Shown here piece by piece: positions 48,888-56,973 of a stretch of 64,000 nt of DNA (the first letter of the stretch is position 1; every line of letters starts with the position of its first letter). The notes under the pieces are model-generated. The model saw only the letters and a program-made list of their open reading frames with translations, did not search any database and was not told the DNA's origin. Source of the stretch: Acidovorax sp. NB1 (GTDB lineage Bacteria; Pseudomonadota; Gammaproteobacteria; Burkholderiales; Burkholderiaceae_C); contig NZ_BJHU01000013.1 in assembly GCF_005405905.1 (NCBI RefSeq), forward strand, positions 343,189 to 407,188, written 5' to 3'. Position numbers and translations under genes: made by a program.

Positions 48888-51458
48888 ATGCCCGCCATAA
48901 GCGCCCCTAATGCCTCCACCTGGTCCGGCTCCGAGGTCCCGCCCGGTGTGGCGGAGTCGGCGCAGCCCGTGGTGCCCTGGCGGCTGCCAACCCTGCTGCT
49001 GGGGGTGGTGGCGGGGGCGGCGTTGCAGTTGCAGCAACCGGGCTTGTGGGGCATGGGCGCTTATGCCGCGCTGTTGTGTGCTGCACTGGTGGCCGGTTGG
49101 GTGGGGGCCGCAGTGCACAGCACCGGCAGGCCCGGGACCGTGCACCCGGCCCGGTGGCGTGCAGTGGCGTCTGTGGCGCTGGCGCTGTGCGCGGGCGCGC
49201 TGGCCATGGCTGGGGTCAGTGGTTTGCGGGCCACGGCCTACCTGCAGCAGGGCCTGGCCCCGGCGCTGGAGGGCCAGGACATCCGCGTGACCGGGGTGGT
49301 GGCGGCCATGCCGCAGGCCAACGAGGCGGGCACCCGGTTGCGGCTGGAGGTGGAATCTGCGCTGCTCCAAGGCACCCCCGTGCAGTTGCCGCCCCGGATC
49401 GAGGTCGCCTGGTACGGCGGCGCCTTTTTGCGCGAGGCGGGCGATGCCGTGGACCTGCAGCGCCAGCCCGCCCCGGTGCGTGCGGGCGAGCGCTGGGAGA
49501 TGACGGTGCGGCTGAAAGCGCCCCACGGCCTGCGCAACCCCCACGGGTTCGACTTTGAACTGTGGATGTGGGAGCAGGGCGTGCAGGCCACCGGCTATGT
49601 GCGCGCAGGCCCCAAGGACGAACCGCCGCGCCGCCAGGCCTCCACCTGGCAGCACCCGGTAGAGCAGGCGCGCCAAAGTGTGCGCGATGCCATCCTGGAC
49701 CGGCTTGGGCGCGGCGCGGAGGATGCCGGCGACCCCGGCCGAGCACGCATCGCAGGCGTGGTGGCAGCCCTGGTCACGGGCGACCAGCGCGCCATCGACC
49801 GGGCGGACTGGGACATGTTCCGCGCCACGGGGGTGGCGCACCTCATGAGCATTTCAGGCTTGCACATCACGTTGTTTGCCTGGCTGGCGGCGGCCGTGGT
49901 GGGGGCGCTGTGGCGGCGGTCCACGCGGCTGTGCCTGTGGGCACCCGCGCCAACGGCGGCGCTGCTGGCCGGGGTGGTGCTGGCCAGCGCCTATGCGCTT
50001 TTCAGTGGCTGGGGTGTGCCAGCGCAGCGCACCGTCACCATGCTGGGCATCGTGGCGCTGCTGCGGTGGAGCGGGCGCAGCTGGCCCTGGCCCCAGGTGT
50101 GGCTGCTGGCCTGCGCGGCCGTGGTGGTGGCAGACCCCTGGGCGCTGGCGCAGCCGGGCTTCTGGCTGAGTTTTGTGGCGGTAGGGGTGCTATTTGCTAC
50201 TAATCCGATAGCTAAAAAAGCATATGGATCAGGCGCAAAAGGCCATTTTTATGCACTTTTTCGGGAGCAATGGGTGGTCACGCTGGCCCTCACGCCCCTG
50301 AGCCTGTTGCTGTTTGGCCAGGTGTCGGTGGTGGGCCTGGTGGCCAATCTGGTGGCGATTCCGTGGGTCACGCTGGTGGTGACGCCGCTGGCATTGGGTG
50401 GCGTGGTGTGGGGGCCGCTGTGGAGTCTGGCGGCCTGGAGCCTTCAGCCCCTCACGGTGCTGCTGCAGTGGCTGGCGCAGTGGCCCGGGGCGGTGCTGTT
50501 CCTGCCCGCTGCGCCCTTGTGGGCGGGCATGGCCGCCGTGGCGGGTGGTGCACTGCTGGCCATGCGCCTGCCGTGGCGGTTGCGTCTGCTGGCGCTGCCC
50601 CTGTTGCTGCCCGTATTCTGGTGGCAGCCCGCGCGGCCAGCGGTGGGGCAGTTCGAGCTGCTGGCGGCCGACATCGGCCAGGGCAACGCGGTGCTGGTGC
50701 GCACGGCCACGCACACGCTGCTGTATGACGCGGGCCCGCGCTTCAGCCGCGAAAGCGACGCAGGCCACCGGGTGCTGGTGCCGCTGCTGCGCGCGTTGGG
50801 CGAGCGGGTGGATGTGCTGATGCTCAGCCACCGCGATGCCGACCACACGGGCGGCGCTGCGGCGGTGCTGGCGCAGCAGCCCCGGGCCGAACTCACCGGC
50901 TCCATCGAGGCCGACCATGTGCTGCAGGCCCAGCGCCCTGCCAAGCCCTGCCTTGCGGGCCAGCGCTGGGAGTGGGACGGGGTCACCTTTGAGGTGCTGC
51001 ACCCGCTGGCCGGGGACGATGCCCCCGCGCCCCGCGCGCCGCGGCCCAACACCTTGAGCTGTGTGCTGCGCGTGGCGGCCGCCGGGGGCTCGGGGCCATC
51101 GGTCTTGCTGGTGGGAGACATCGAGGCCGCGCAGGAGCAGGCCCTGGTGGCACGGGGTGCCGCGCTGCAGGCCGATGTGCTGCTGGTGCCCCACCACGGC
51201 AGCAAGACCTCGTCGTCGCCCGTCTTTCTGGAGGCTGTGCGACCGCGCACCGCTTTGGTGCAGGCTGGTTACCGCAACCGCTTCGGGCACCCGGCACCCG
51301 ATGTGCTGCAGCGCTACCGCGAGCGCAACATCCACGTGGTGGAATCGGCACGCTGCGGGGCGGCCACCTGGGTGTCCAGCGCCCCGGGCGGTGTGGCGTG
51401 TGAACGCGACACCGGCCACCGGTATTGGCAGCACAGCATGGTGCCACGGAGCGAATGA
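48888..51458 (+). CDS. comEC: DNA uptake channel protein ComEC/Rec2
   Basis: Inner-membrane channel for single-stranded DNA in natural transformation. 856 residues: N-terminal TM helices, an OB-fold-like DUF4131 region (about 80-270), the Competence domain with GDQRAIDRADWDMFRATGVAHLMSISGLHITLF, many TM segments, and a C-terminal metallo-beta-lactamase-like domain (about 585-850) with LLAADIGQGNAVLVRT, SHRDADHTGG and VPHHGSKTSSS. Residues about 435-455 between two TM regions (ATNPIAKKAYGSGAKGHF) are encoded by a dispersed palindromic element. Suggests competence potential, though other com genes are outside the window. Confidence 0.94.
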   Translation: MPAISAPNASTWSGSEVPPGVAESAQPVVPWRLPTLLLGVVAGAALQLQQPGLWGMGAYAALLCAALVAGWVGAAVHSTGRPGTVHPARWRAVASVALALCAGALAMAGVSGLRATAYLQQGLAPALEGQDIRVTGVVAAMPQANEAGTRLRLEVESALLQGTPVQLPPRIEVAWYGGAFLREAGDAVDLQRQPAPVRAGERWEMTVRLKAPHGLRNPHGFDFELWMWEQGVQATGYVRAGPKDEPPRRQASTWQHPVEQARQSVRDAILDRLGRGAEDAGDPGRARIAGVVAALVTGDQRAIDRADWDMFRATGVAHLMSISGLHITLFAWLAAAVVGALWRRSTRLCLWAPAPTAALLAGVVLASAYALFSGWGVPAQRTVTMLGIVALLRWSGRSWPWPQVWLLACAAVVVADPWALAQPGFWLSFVAVGVLFATNPIAKKAYGSGAKGHFYALFREQWVVTLALTPLSLLLFGQVSVVGLVANLVAIPWVTLVVTPLALGGVVWGPLWSLAAWSLQPLTVLLQWLAQWPGAVLFLPAAPLWAGMAAVAGGALLAMRLPWRLRLLALPLLLPVFWWQPARPAVGQFELLAADIGQGNAVLVRTATHTLLYDAGPRFSRESDAGHRVLVPLLRALGERVDVLMLSHRDADHTGGAAAVLAQQPRAELTGSIEADHVLQAQRPAKPCLAGQRWEWDGVTFEVLHPLAGDDAPAPRAPRPNTLSCVLRVAAAGGSGPSVLLVGDIEAAQEQALVARGAALQADVLLVPHHGSKTSSSPVFLEAVRPRTALVQAGYRNRFGHPAPDVLQRYRERNIHVVESARCGAATWVSSAPGGVACERDTGHRYWQHSMVPRSE
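50191..50253 (+). repeat. Dispersed palindromic element inside comEC
   Basis: TATTTGCTACTAATCCGATAGC, then TAAAAAAGCATATGGATC, then AGGCGCAAAAGGCCATTTTT. It is strikingly A/T-rich against the surrounding GC-rich gene, keeps the comEC frame and fits the consensus of the other copies. Confidence 0.7.
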
Positions 51459-51545
51459 TTGCGAAAGCATGGCGCAGCGCGCTCAGGGGCTGTTGCCCAA
51501 TGGGTGGGCGCGCAACTTGCTATCCTGTTCACAGGAGGCCCGTTC

Positions 51546-53069
51546 ATGCAGAAATTTGACGAGATGTACGCCATGCTGCCGTTTGATGGCAGCGACGTGC
51601 GGGAACACTACAAGCGCTATGCACAGTGGTTGAGCAAACAGCCCCCTGACGTGATGCAGGCCCGCCGGGCCGAAGCCGAGATGATCTTCCGGCGCGTGGG
51701 CATCACCTTCGCCGTCTATGGCGCCAAGGACGAGGGCGGCGCAGGCAACGAGCGGCTGATTCCGTTTGACCTCATCCCCCGCATCATCCCCGCCCACGAG
51801 TGGGCCAGCATGCAGCAGGGGCTGGTGCAGCGGGTCACCGCCCTCAACCGCTTCATTCACGACGTGTACCACGGCCAGGACATCATTCGCGCCGGCATTG
51901 TGCCTGCCGACCTGATCCTGAACAACGCCCAGTACCGGCCCGAGATGGCCGGGCTGCATGTGCCGCAGAACATCTACGCGCACATTGCAGGCATCGACAT
52001 CGTGCGCGCGCCGGACGCCCAGGGCAACGGCGAGTACTACGTGCTCGAAGACAACCTGCGCGTGCCCAGCGGCGTGAGCTACATGCTCGAAAACCGCAAG
52101 ATGATGATGCGGCTTTTCCCCGAGCTGTTCAGCCTGCACAAGGTGGCGCCGGTGGCGCATTACCCCGACATGCTGCTCGAAACCCTGCGCGCCAGTGCCC
52201 CGGCTGCAGCCGATGAGCCCACGGTGGTGGTGCTCACGCCCGGCATGCACAACAGTGCGTACTTCGAGCACGCCTTCCTGGCCCAGCAGATGGGGGTGGA
52301 GCTGGTCGAAGGCCAGGACCTCGTGGTCAAGGACAAGTTCGTGTACATGCGCACCACGCGCGGCCTGCAGCGGGTGGACGTGATCTACCGCCGCGTGGAT
52401 GACGACTTCCTCGACCCGCAGGTGTTCCGCCCCAATTCCACATTGGGTTGCTACGGCCTCATGGAGGCCTACCGCGCAGGCAATGTGGGCATCTGCAATG
52501 CTGTGGGCACGGGCGTGGCGGACGACAAGTCGGTCTACCCCTATGTGCCCGAGATGATCCGCTTCTACCTGGGCGAAGAGCCCATCCTCAAGAACGTGCC
52601 CACCTGGATGTGCCGCAAGCCGGACGACCTGCAGCATGTGCTGGCCAACCTCAAGGACCTCGTGGTCAAGGAAGTGCACGGCGCGGGTGGCTACGGCATG
52701 CTGATCGGTCCTGCCGCCACGCAGGCCGAGATCGAGGACTTCCGCCGTGCGTTGATTGCCAACCCGTCGGGCTACATCGCCCAGCCCACGCTCAGCCTGT
52801 CCAGCTGCCCCACCTATGTGGAAAGCGGCATCGCCCCGCGCCACATCGACCTGCGCCCCTTTGTCCTCAGCGGGCGCGAGGTGCAGATGGCAGCAGGCGG
52901 CCTCACGCGTGTGGCGCTGCAGGAAGGGTCGTTGGTGGTGAATTCGTCGCAGGGCGGTGGCACCAAGGACACCTGGGTGCTGGGCGAGGGTACGCCCGCA
53001 GCGCAGCCCAAGGCCGTGCAGTCGCAGTCCCAGGGCCAGTCGCAAAGTCAATCGCAAGGGAGCTTCTGA
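51546..53069 (+). CDS. Circularly permuted ATP-grasp protein (DUF404/407 type)
   Basis: 507 residues. Characteristic stretches: ERLIPFDLIPRIIPAHEW, YYVLEDNLRVPSGVSYMLENR, YYLGEEPILKNVPTWMC-like segment, VVKEVHGAGGYGMLIGP and ARHIDLRPFVLSG-like motif; these define the circularly permuted ATP-grasp type 2 family, thought to form peptide-like bonds. The last about 25 residues are a Gln/Ser repeat (QSQSQGQSQSQSQGSF). It is followed 2 bp after the stop by an alpha-E domain gene, the usual partner. The transglutaminase-like gene often found with them is absent here. Confidence 0.92.
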   Translation: MQKFDEMYAMLPFDGSDVREHYKRYAQWLSKQPPDVMQARRAEAEMIFRRVGITFAVYGAKDEGGAGNERLIPFDLIPRIIPAHEWASMQQGLVQRVTALNRFIHDVYHGQDIIRAGIVPADLILNNAQYRPEMAGLHVPQNIYAHIAGIDIVRAPDAQGNGEYYVLEDNLRVPSGVSYMLENRKMMMRLFPELFSLHKVAPVAHYPDMLLETLRASAPAAADEPTVVVLTPGMHNSAYFEHAFLAQQMGVELVEGQDLVVKDKFVYMRTTRGLQRVDVIYRRVDDDFLDPQVFRPNSTLGCYGLMEAYRAGNVGICNAVGTGVADDKSVYPYVPEMIRFYLGEEPILKNVPTWMCRKPDDLQHVLANLKDLVVKEVHGAGGYGMLIGPAATQAEIEDFRRALIANPSGYIAQPTLSLSSCPTYVESGIAPRHIDLRPFVLSGREVQMAAGGLTRVALQEGSLVVNSSQGGGTKDTWVLGEGTPAAQPKAVQSQSQGQSQSQSQGSF

Positions 53070-53071
53070 AC

Positions 53072-54031
53072 ATGCTGAGCCGCACCGCAGACCACCTGTT
53101 CTGGATGTCCCGCTACACCGAGCGGGCGGAGAACACGGCAAGAATGCTGAATGTCAGCTACGAGACCTCCCTGCTGCCCCAGGCCGCCGATGTGGCGCAA
53201 AAAGGCTGGGAGGGGCTGCTGTCCATCAGCGAGCTGATCCCTGCCTACACCGCCAGGCACGGCGAGGTGACCCCCGCGCGGGTCCTGGAGTTCATGGTGC
53301 GCGACGGCAACAACCCGTCGTCCATCCTGTCATGCCTGCGTGCCGCCCGCGAGAACGCGCGCGCTGTGCGTGGGGCGCTCACCACCGAGGTCTGGGAGAC
53401 ACAGAACCAGACCTGGCTGGAATTGCACCGGCAGCTGGAGGGCGGCGCCTTCGAGCGCGACCCAGGCCAGTTTTTTGAGTGGGTGAAGTACCGCTCGCAC
53501 CTGTCGCGCGGTGTGGTGCTGGGCACCATGCTGCAGGACGAGGCGTTTCACTTCCTGCGCATGGGCACGTTCCTGGAGCGTGCCGACAACACGGCGCGCC
53601 TGCTGGATGTGAAGTTCCACGCCGTCAAGAACGACTTTTTTGGCCGCGCCAGCGAGCGCAACCAGGAGAGCGACTTCTACCACTGGAGCGCCATCCTGCG
53701 CAGCGTCTCGGCGTTCGAGGTGTACCGCAAGGTCTACCGCGACGTGATCACGCCGGGCCGTGTGGCCGACCTGCTGATCCTGCGCCGCGACATGCCGCGC
53801 TCGCTGCATGCCTGCATGCGCGAGGTGGTGGACAACCTGGCCGTGCTGGCCAACGGCCAGTCCGTCGAAACAAGCCGCCGCGCTGGGCGCCTGCTGGCCG
53901 ACCTGCAATACGGCCGCATCGACGAGATCCTGGCCACGGGCCTGCATGCGTTCCTCACGCAGTTTCTGGACCGGGTGAACGACCTGGGTGGCGGCATCAG
54001 CCGCGATTTTCTGGTGACCTCGGGCGACTGA
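53072..54031 (+). CDS. Alpha-E domain protein (DUF403)
   Basis: 319 residues, all-helical. Opens MLSRTADHLFWMSRYTERAEN, repeated as MGTFLERADNTARLLDVKF in the middle; DGNNPSSILSCLRAARENAR is the diagnostic family segment. Forms a conserved pair with the preceding ATP-grasp gene; together they are predicted to modify peptides or glutamate conjugates, but no substrate is established. Tail ends LGGGISRDFLVTSGD. Confidence 0.92.
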   Translation: MLSRTADHLFWMSRYTERAENTARMLNVSYETSLLPQAADVAQKGWEGLLSISELIPAYTARHGEVTPARVLEFMVRDGNNPSSILSCLRAARENARAVRGALTTEVWETQNQTWLELHRQLEGGAFERDPGQFFEWVKYRSHLSRGVVLGTMLQDEAFHFLRMGTFLERADNTARLLDVKFHAVKNDFFGRASERNQESDFYHWSAILRSVSAFEVYRKVYRDVITPGRVADLLILRRDMPRSLHACMREVVDNLAVLANGQSVETSRRAGRLLADLQYGRIDEILATGLHAFLTQFLDRVNDLGGGISRDFLVTSGD

Positions 54032-54071
54032 AAGGCCCGATGAACTGGGCGCAGTGCAGGGGGGCTGCTGC

Positions 54072-54353
54072 TCACTCCTGCGCGTTGCGCCGCTGGTCCC
54101 GCAGCATGAAGAGGTAGAGGCTTTCGACCTTCTCGCGCGCCCAGGGGGTCTTGCGCAGGAACTTGAGGCTGGAGCCCACGCTGGGGTCGATCTGGAAGCA
54201 GCGGATGGGAATCTGGCGCCCCAGTTCATCCCAGCCAAAGTAATCGGCCAGGCCCACCACCATGGCTTCGAGGGTGACGCCGTGCAGGGGGTTGCGGGGC
54301 TGAGTGGGCTTGCTGGCGGGTGGGGCTGGCGGCGGGGTGTCTGGGGTGCTCAT
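54072..54353 (-). CDS. VF530 family (DUF2132) small DNA-binding-like protein
   Basis: 93 residues: a Pro-rich start ([20 protein letters not shown]), then the VF530 core [60 protein letters not shown], which matches the family nearly end to end. VF530 homologues form a helical fold with possible DNA binding; cellular role unknown. ATG at 54353; the frame extending to 54566 is not supported. The 154 bp up to the LysR gene hold no recognised gene. Confidence 0.9.
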   Translation of the reverse strand: MSTPDTPPPAPPASKPTQPRNPLHGVTLEAMVVGLADYFGWDELGRQIPIRCFQIDPSVGSSLKFLRKTPWAREKVESLYLFMLRDQRRNAQE

Positions 54354-54507
54354 GGCGCCAAGCATACAGACTGAAACCGTGCCCACTTCATCCAGGCTAC
54401 CCTGTCCTGCGCAACGGGCGTGAATCCCACCAGAGCCCCCATGGAGCTCGCTTGGCCAGGCCAGGGGGGCATCCTCCGAGAGATAACGCGACGCAGCACA
54501 GGGGCAA

Positions 54508-55425
54508 TCAGGCTTTGCGTTGCAGATGGTCCTCGCGCTGGAACAGTTCGGCCGCCCAGTCCACAAACGCGCGCACCTTGGCGCTCAGGTGGCGATTGGG
54601 CGGGTACACCACATACACCGGCAGCAGGGGCTGGGTCCATTCGGGCAGCAGACGCACCAGGGATCCGCCGTCGAAATGCCGCTGCGCCTGCCAGCTGGTG
54701 ATCTGGCCGATGCCCAGTCCTGCCACGATGGAGGTGACGTAGGCGTTGCTCTCGTTCACGCTCAGCTGGTAAGGGCCGGTGACGTCGATGGATTCATCGC
54801 CCCGGCGAAACTCCAGCGGGTAGTGCCGCCCGCTTTGGGGCGAAAAGTAAATCACGCTGGCGTGTTTTTCCTCGATCTCCAGCGGGTGCATGGGTGTGCC
54901 CTTGCGCTCCAGGTAGGCGGGCGCGGCGACAGTGATGAACTCCAGGCTGCCAATGCGGCGTGCCACCAGCGACTGGTCGCTCAGCTCGCCCCCCCGGATC
55001 ACGCAGTCCACGTTGTCGCCGATCAGGTCCACCGTGCGGTCACTCACGCCCAGGTCCACCTGGATGTCCGGGTAGCGGGCATGGAACTCCGCCAGGTGCG
55101 GAATGATGAGCAACTGCGCCACCGATGTGCCCACGTCGATGCGCAGCCGCCCGCGCGGGTTGGCGCGCGCGTTGGTCATGCTGGCCTCGATGTCGTCCAG
55201 GTCGGTCAGCAGCCGCACCGTGCGGTCGTAGTAGGCCGCACCGTCGGGCGTCACGGTCACGCGGCGGGTGGTGCGGTTGAGCAGTTTCACGCGCAGCCGC
55301 TCCTCCAGCGCCTGCACATGCTTGGTCACTGTGGCTTTGGGCAGGTTCAGCGAATCCGCTGCCCGTGTAAACGTGCCGGCCTCCACCACCCGCACGAATA
55401 TGCGCATGGCCTGTATCTGGTCCAT
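54508..55425 (-). CDS. LysR-type transcriptional regulator of the efflux locus (BpeT/CeoR-like)
   Basis: 305 residues from the ATG at 55425. Winged HTH at the N-terminus ([35 protein letters not shown]) and a periplasmic-binding-type effector domain. Divergent from the lipase-like gene that precedes an RND pump, the layout of bpeT-llpE-bpeEF-oprC and ceoR-llpE-ceoAB-opcM in Burkholderia, where the LysR protein controls drug efflux. Orthology is inferred from layout and family only. A perfect 10-bp hairpin lies in its leader. Confidence 0.88.
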   Translation of the reverse strand: MDQIQAMRIFVRVVEAGTFTRAADSLNLPKATVTKHVQALEERLRVKLLNRTTRRVTVTPDGAAYYDRTVRLLTDLDDIEASMTNARANPRGRLRIDVGTSVAQLLIIPHLAEFHARYPDIQVDLGVSDRTVDLIGDNVDCVIRGGELSDQSLVARRIGSLEFITVAAPAYLERKGTPMHPLEIEEKHASVIYFSPQSGRHYPLEFRRGDESIDVTGPYQLSVNESNAYVTSIVAGLGIGQITSWQAQRHFDGGSLVRLLPEWTQPLLPVYVVYPPNRHLSAKVRAFVDWAAELFQREDHLQRKA

Positions 55426-55449
55426 GGCTTCTCCTTGAATCTGGAACTG

Positions 55450-55471
55450 CAGCACCCACCAGTGGGTGCTG
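55450..55471. promoter_or_regulatory. Perfect inverted repeat in the LysR-llpE intergenic region
   Basis: CAGCACCCAC-CA-GTGGGTGCTG, 25 bp upstream of the LysR start codon. It may be a leader hairpin controlling LysR expression or an operator; in the 192-bp divergent region (55426-55617) it is the only strong dyad I see. Confidence 0.5.
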
Positions 55472-55617
55472 AGGAATTCTCACACGCGAGCAAGCGTTTG
55501 ATTGTTGAGCTTTTGGAAACAGTGCGGTGGTGTTTGACCTGTTTATCAGAAAGGCCCAAGCCACTACATTTCATCCATCGTCAACCGACCCTCCACCTAC
55601 TAACTTGGGTACCTGCC

Positions 55618-56499
55618 ATGCAGCCCGACCACCCGTCTTCGTCATCCTCGCCATCGCAGCCTGCCGCCGCGCCCGCCAAGGCGGCGGGGGCGGCCAAGTC
55701 CGTGTGCGCCGATTCCACCATTGAGGTGGCCAAGGGCCAGCAGGTGGCCGTACGCATGTATGGCCGCAAGAAGTCAGGTCAAGCCTCCCCGGTGGTGGTC
55801 CATTTTCATGGGGGCGCGTTTGTGTCTGGGGATCTGGACAACGGCTGCACCGTGGCCTCGCTGCTCGAAGGTGCGGGCGCGGTGGTGGTTTCGGTGGCGT
55901 ATCCGCTCACACCATTTCCGCAGCCCGTGGACACGGGGTATGACGTGCTCAAGTGGGTGCACCGCAACCGCAACAAGCTCGGCGGTCAGGGGGCCCTGGT
56001 GTACCTGGCGGGTGAAGAAGCGGGTGGCAACCTCGCTGCTGCCGTGAGCCTGGTGGCGCGCGACCAGTCGCACCCCCCGCTGGCCGGGCAGATCCTGCTG
56101 TCGCCCATGCTCGACCCCTGTGTTGGCACGGCCTCACTGCGCGAAGCCACGGGCGATGCCACTGGTTGCAAATGGACCGAAGGCTGGCGCAATTTTCTGC
56201 GCTGCCCGCGTGATGCCGAACATCCCTACGCCGTGCCTGCGGGGGCCCACCGTCTGGCCGGTTTGCCTCCCACACTGGTGCTGGTGGGCGACACCGACCC
56301 CATGCACGACGAGGCCTTGGCCTATGCCGCGCGCCTGGATGCCGCAGGCCTGCAGGTGACATGCCATGTGTTCGCCAAGGCTGCGCAGTGGCCCGACACC
56401 CTGCTGCAGGCGGGCGAGCATGAGTGCCCTTGTGCCGCTGCGGCGCAGGACCAGTTTCGCCAGTTCTTCGAAGCCACCCGATGTCCGGTGCCTTCCTGA
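55618..56499 (+). CDS. llpE: Lipase-like alpha/beta-hydrolase protein, catalytic Ser missing (LlpE-like)
   Basis: 293 residues. An Ala/Pro/Ser-rich N-terminus (1-30) precedes an alpha/beta-hydrolase fold of the HSL/esterase class: oxyanion motif VHFHGGAFVSGDLD at 61-74, VVSVAYPLTPFPQPV and the acid region VLVGDTDPMHDEALAYA. The nucleophile elbow, normally GDSAGG, reads GEEAGG at 132-137, so the catalytic Ser is Glu134; the usual late MxHGF-type His is also not visible (FAKAAQWPD). It is probably a non-catalytic homologue. Its place between the LysR gene and an RND pump matches llpE of the Burkholderia BpeEF/CeoAB loci, where its role is not defined. Confidence 0.88.
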   Translation: MQPDHPSSSSSPSQPAAAPAKAAGAAKSVCADSTIEVAKGQQVAVRMYGRKKSGQASPVVVHFHGGAFVSGDLDNGCTVASLLEGAGAVVVSVAYPLTPFPQPVDTGYDVLKWVHRNRNKLGGQGALVYLAGEEAGGNLAAAVSLVARDQSHPPLAGQILLSPMLDPCVGTASLREATGDATGCKWTEGWRNFLRCPRDAEHPYAVPAGAHRLAGLPPTLVLVGDTDPMHDEALAYAARLDAAGLQVTCHVFAKAAQWPDTLLQAGEHECPCAAAAQDQFRQFFEATRCPVPS

Positions 56500-56523
56500 G
56501 AAAACCCTGGTCGTAAAAAGTCA

Positions 56524-56554
56524 TTGACCTCAACTTAGGTTGAGGTTCGATACT
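56524..56554 (+). promoter_or_regulatory. SoxR-type (MerR family) promoter ahead of the RND pump
   Basis: -35 TTGACC (56524-56529) and -10 GATACT (56549-56554) are separated by 19 bp, the overlong spacing typical of MerR-family targets. The spacer contains a perfect palindrome ACCTCAAC-TTAG-GTTGAGGT (56527-56546), close to the SoxR box CCTCAAGTTAACTTGAGG. It starts 25 bp after the llpE stop and reads toward the membrane-fusion gene. SoxR itself is not in the window. Confidence 0.78.
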
Positions 56555-56973
56555 GCGGCCTTCCCACCAGCCACCTGGTTTCCCACGCTGATTTTTCCGG
56601 CTCGCCATGCCGGAGGGAGAAGCTTTGCCCGCGCATTTCTGCAAGCCGTGCCCTCCAGGGCAGGACGGCTGGCGGAGCCATTGATGTCAACGATACGGAG
56701 GAAATAACAGCATGAAAAACAGACTGCACTTCTCGCGGGCCCACAGCCACGGCTGTCACAGCGCAGGGCACGGCCGCGTCTTTGTCTGACGCCAACCAGC
56801 GCCCGCCAGCGGCACATGGCTGGGCTGCTTGACTCTCTCACTGTGTCAATGCCGAGACTGCCTTTTCCGCTCACTGCCTGGGCCCCTGCCACTCCCGCTG
56901 CAGGGACGCAGGTGGTGCCGCAGAACCCCTTCATTGGCTTGCCCTGCCAGGCAGGCCCCAACGATTGATTGAA
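56555..56973 (+). other. Long leader region of the efflux operon
   Basis: About 420 bp between the SoxR-type -10 and the membrane-fusion protein start. It holds a 25-codon ORF at 56712 with a strong Shine-Dalgarno and a short hairpin CCTGCC-A-GGCAGG at 56944-56956 close to the fusion-protein start. A minus-strand frame of 143 codons here has Cys/Arg-rich composition and no family, and is not accepted. Confidence 0.6.
56712..56789 (+). CDS. Putative 25-residue His-rich leader peptide
   Basis: ATG AAA start with GGAGG centred 10 nt upstream; product begins MKNRLHFSRAHSHGCHSAG and ends HGRVFV, with five His and one Cys among 25 residues. It is too short for ordinary gene finders. Its place in the leader of a SoxR-type promoter suggests a regulatory upstream ORF or a metal/redox-sensing leader, but it could be fortuitous. 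No translation evidence. Confidence 0.4.
   Translation: MKNRLHFSRAHSHGCHSAGHGRVFV

Noticed and set aside
56530..56961. 143-codon minus-strand frame in the efflux leader
   Set aside because: It overlaps the SoxR-type palindrome, has unlikely Cys/Arg-rich composition and no recognisable domain.
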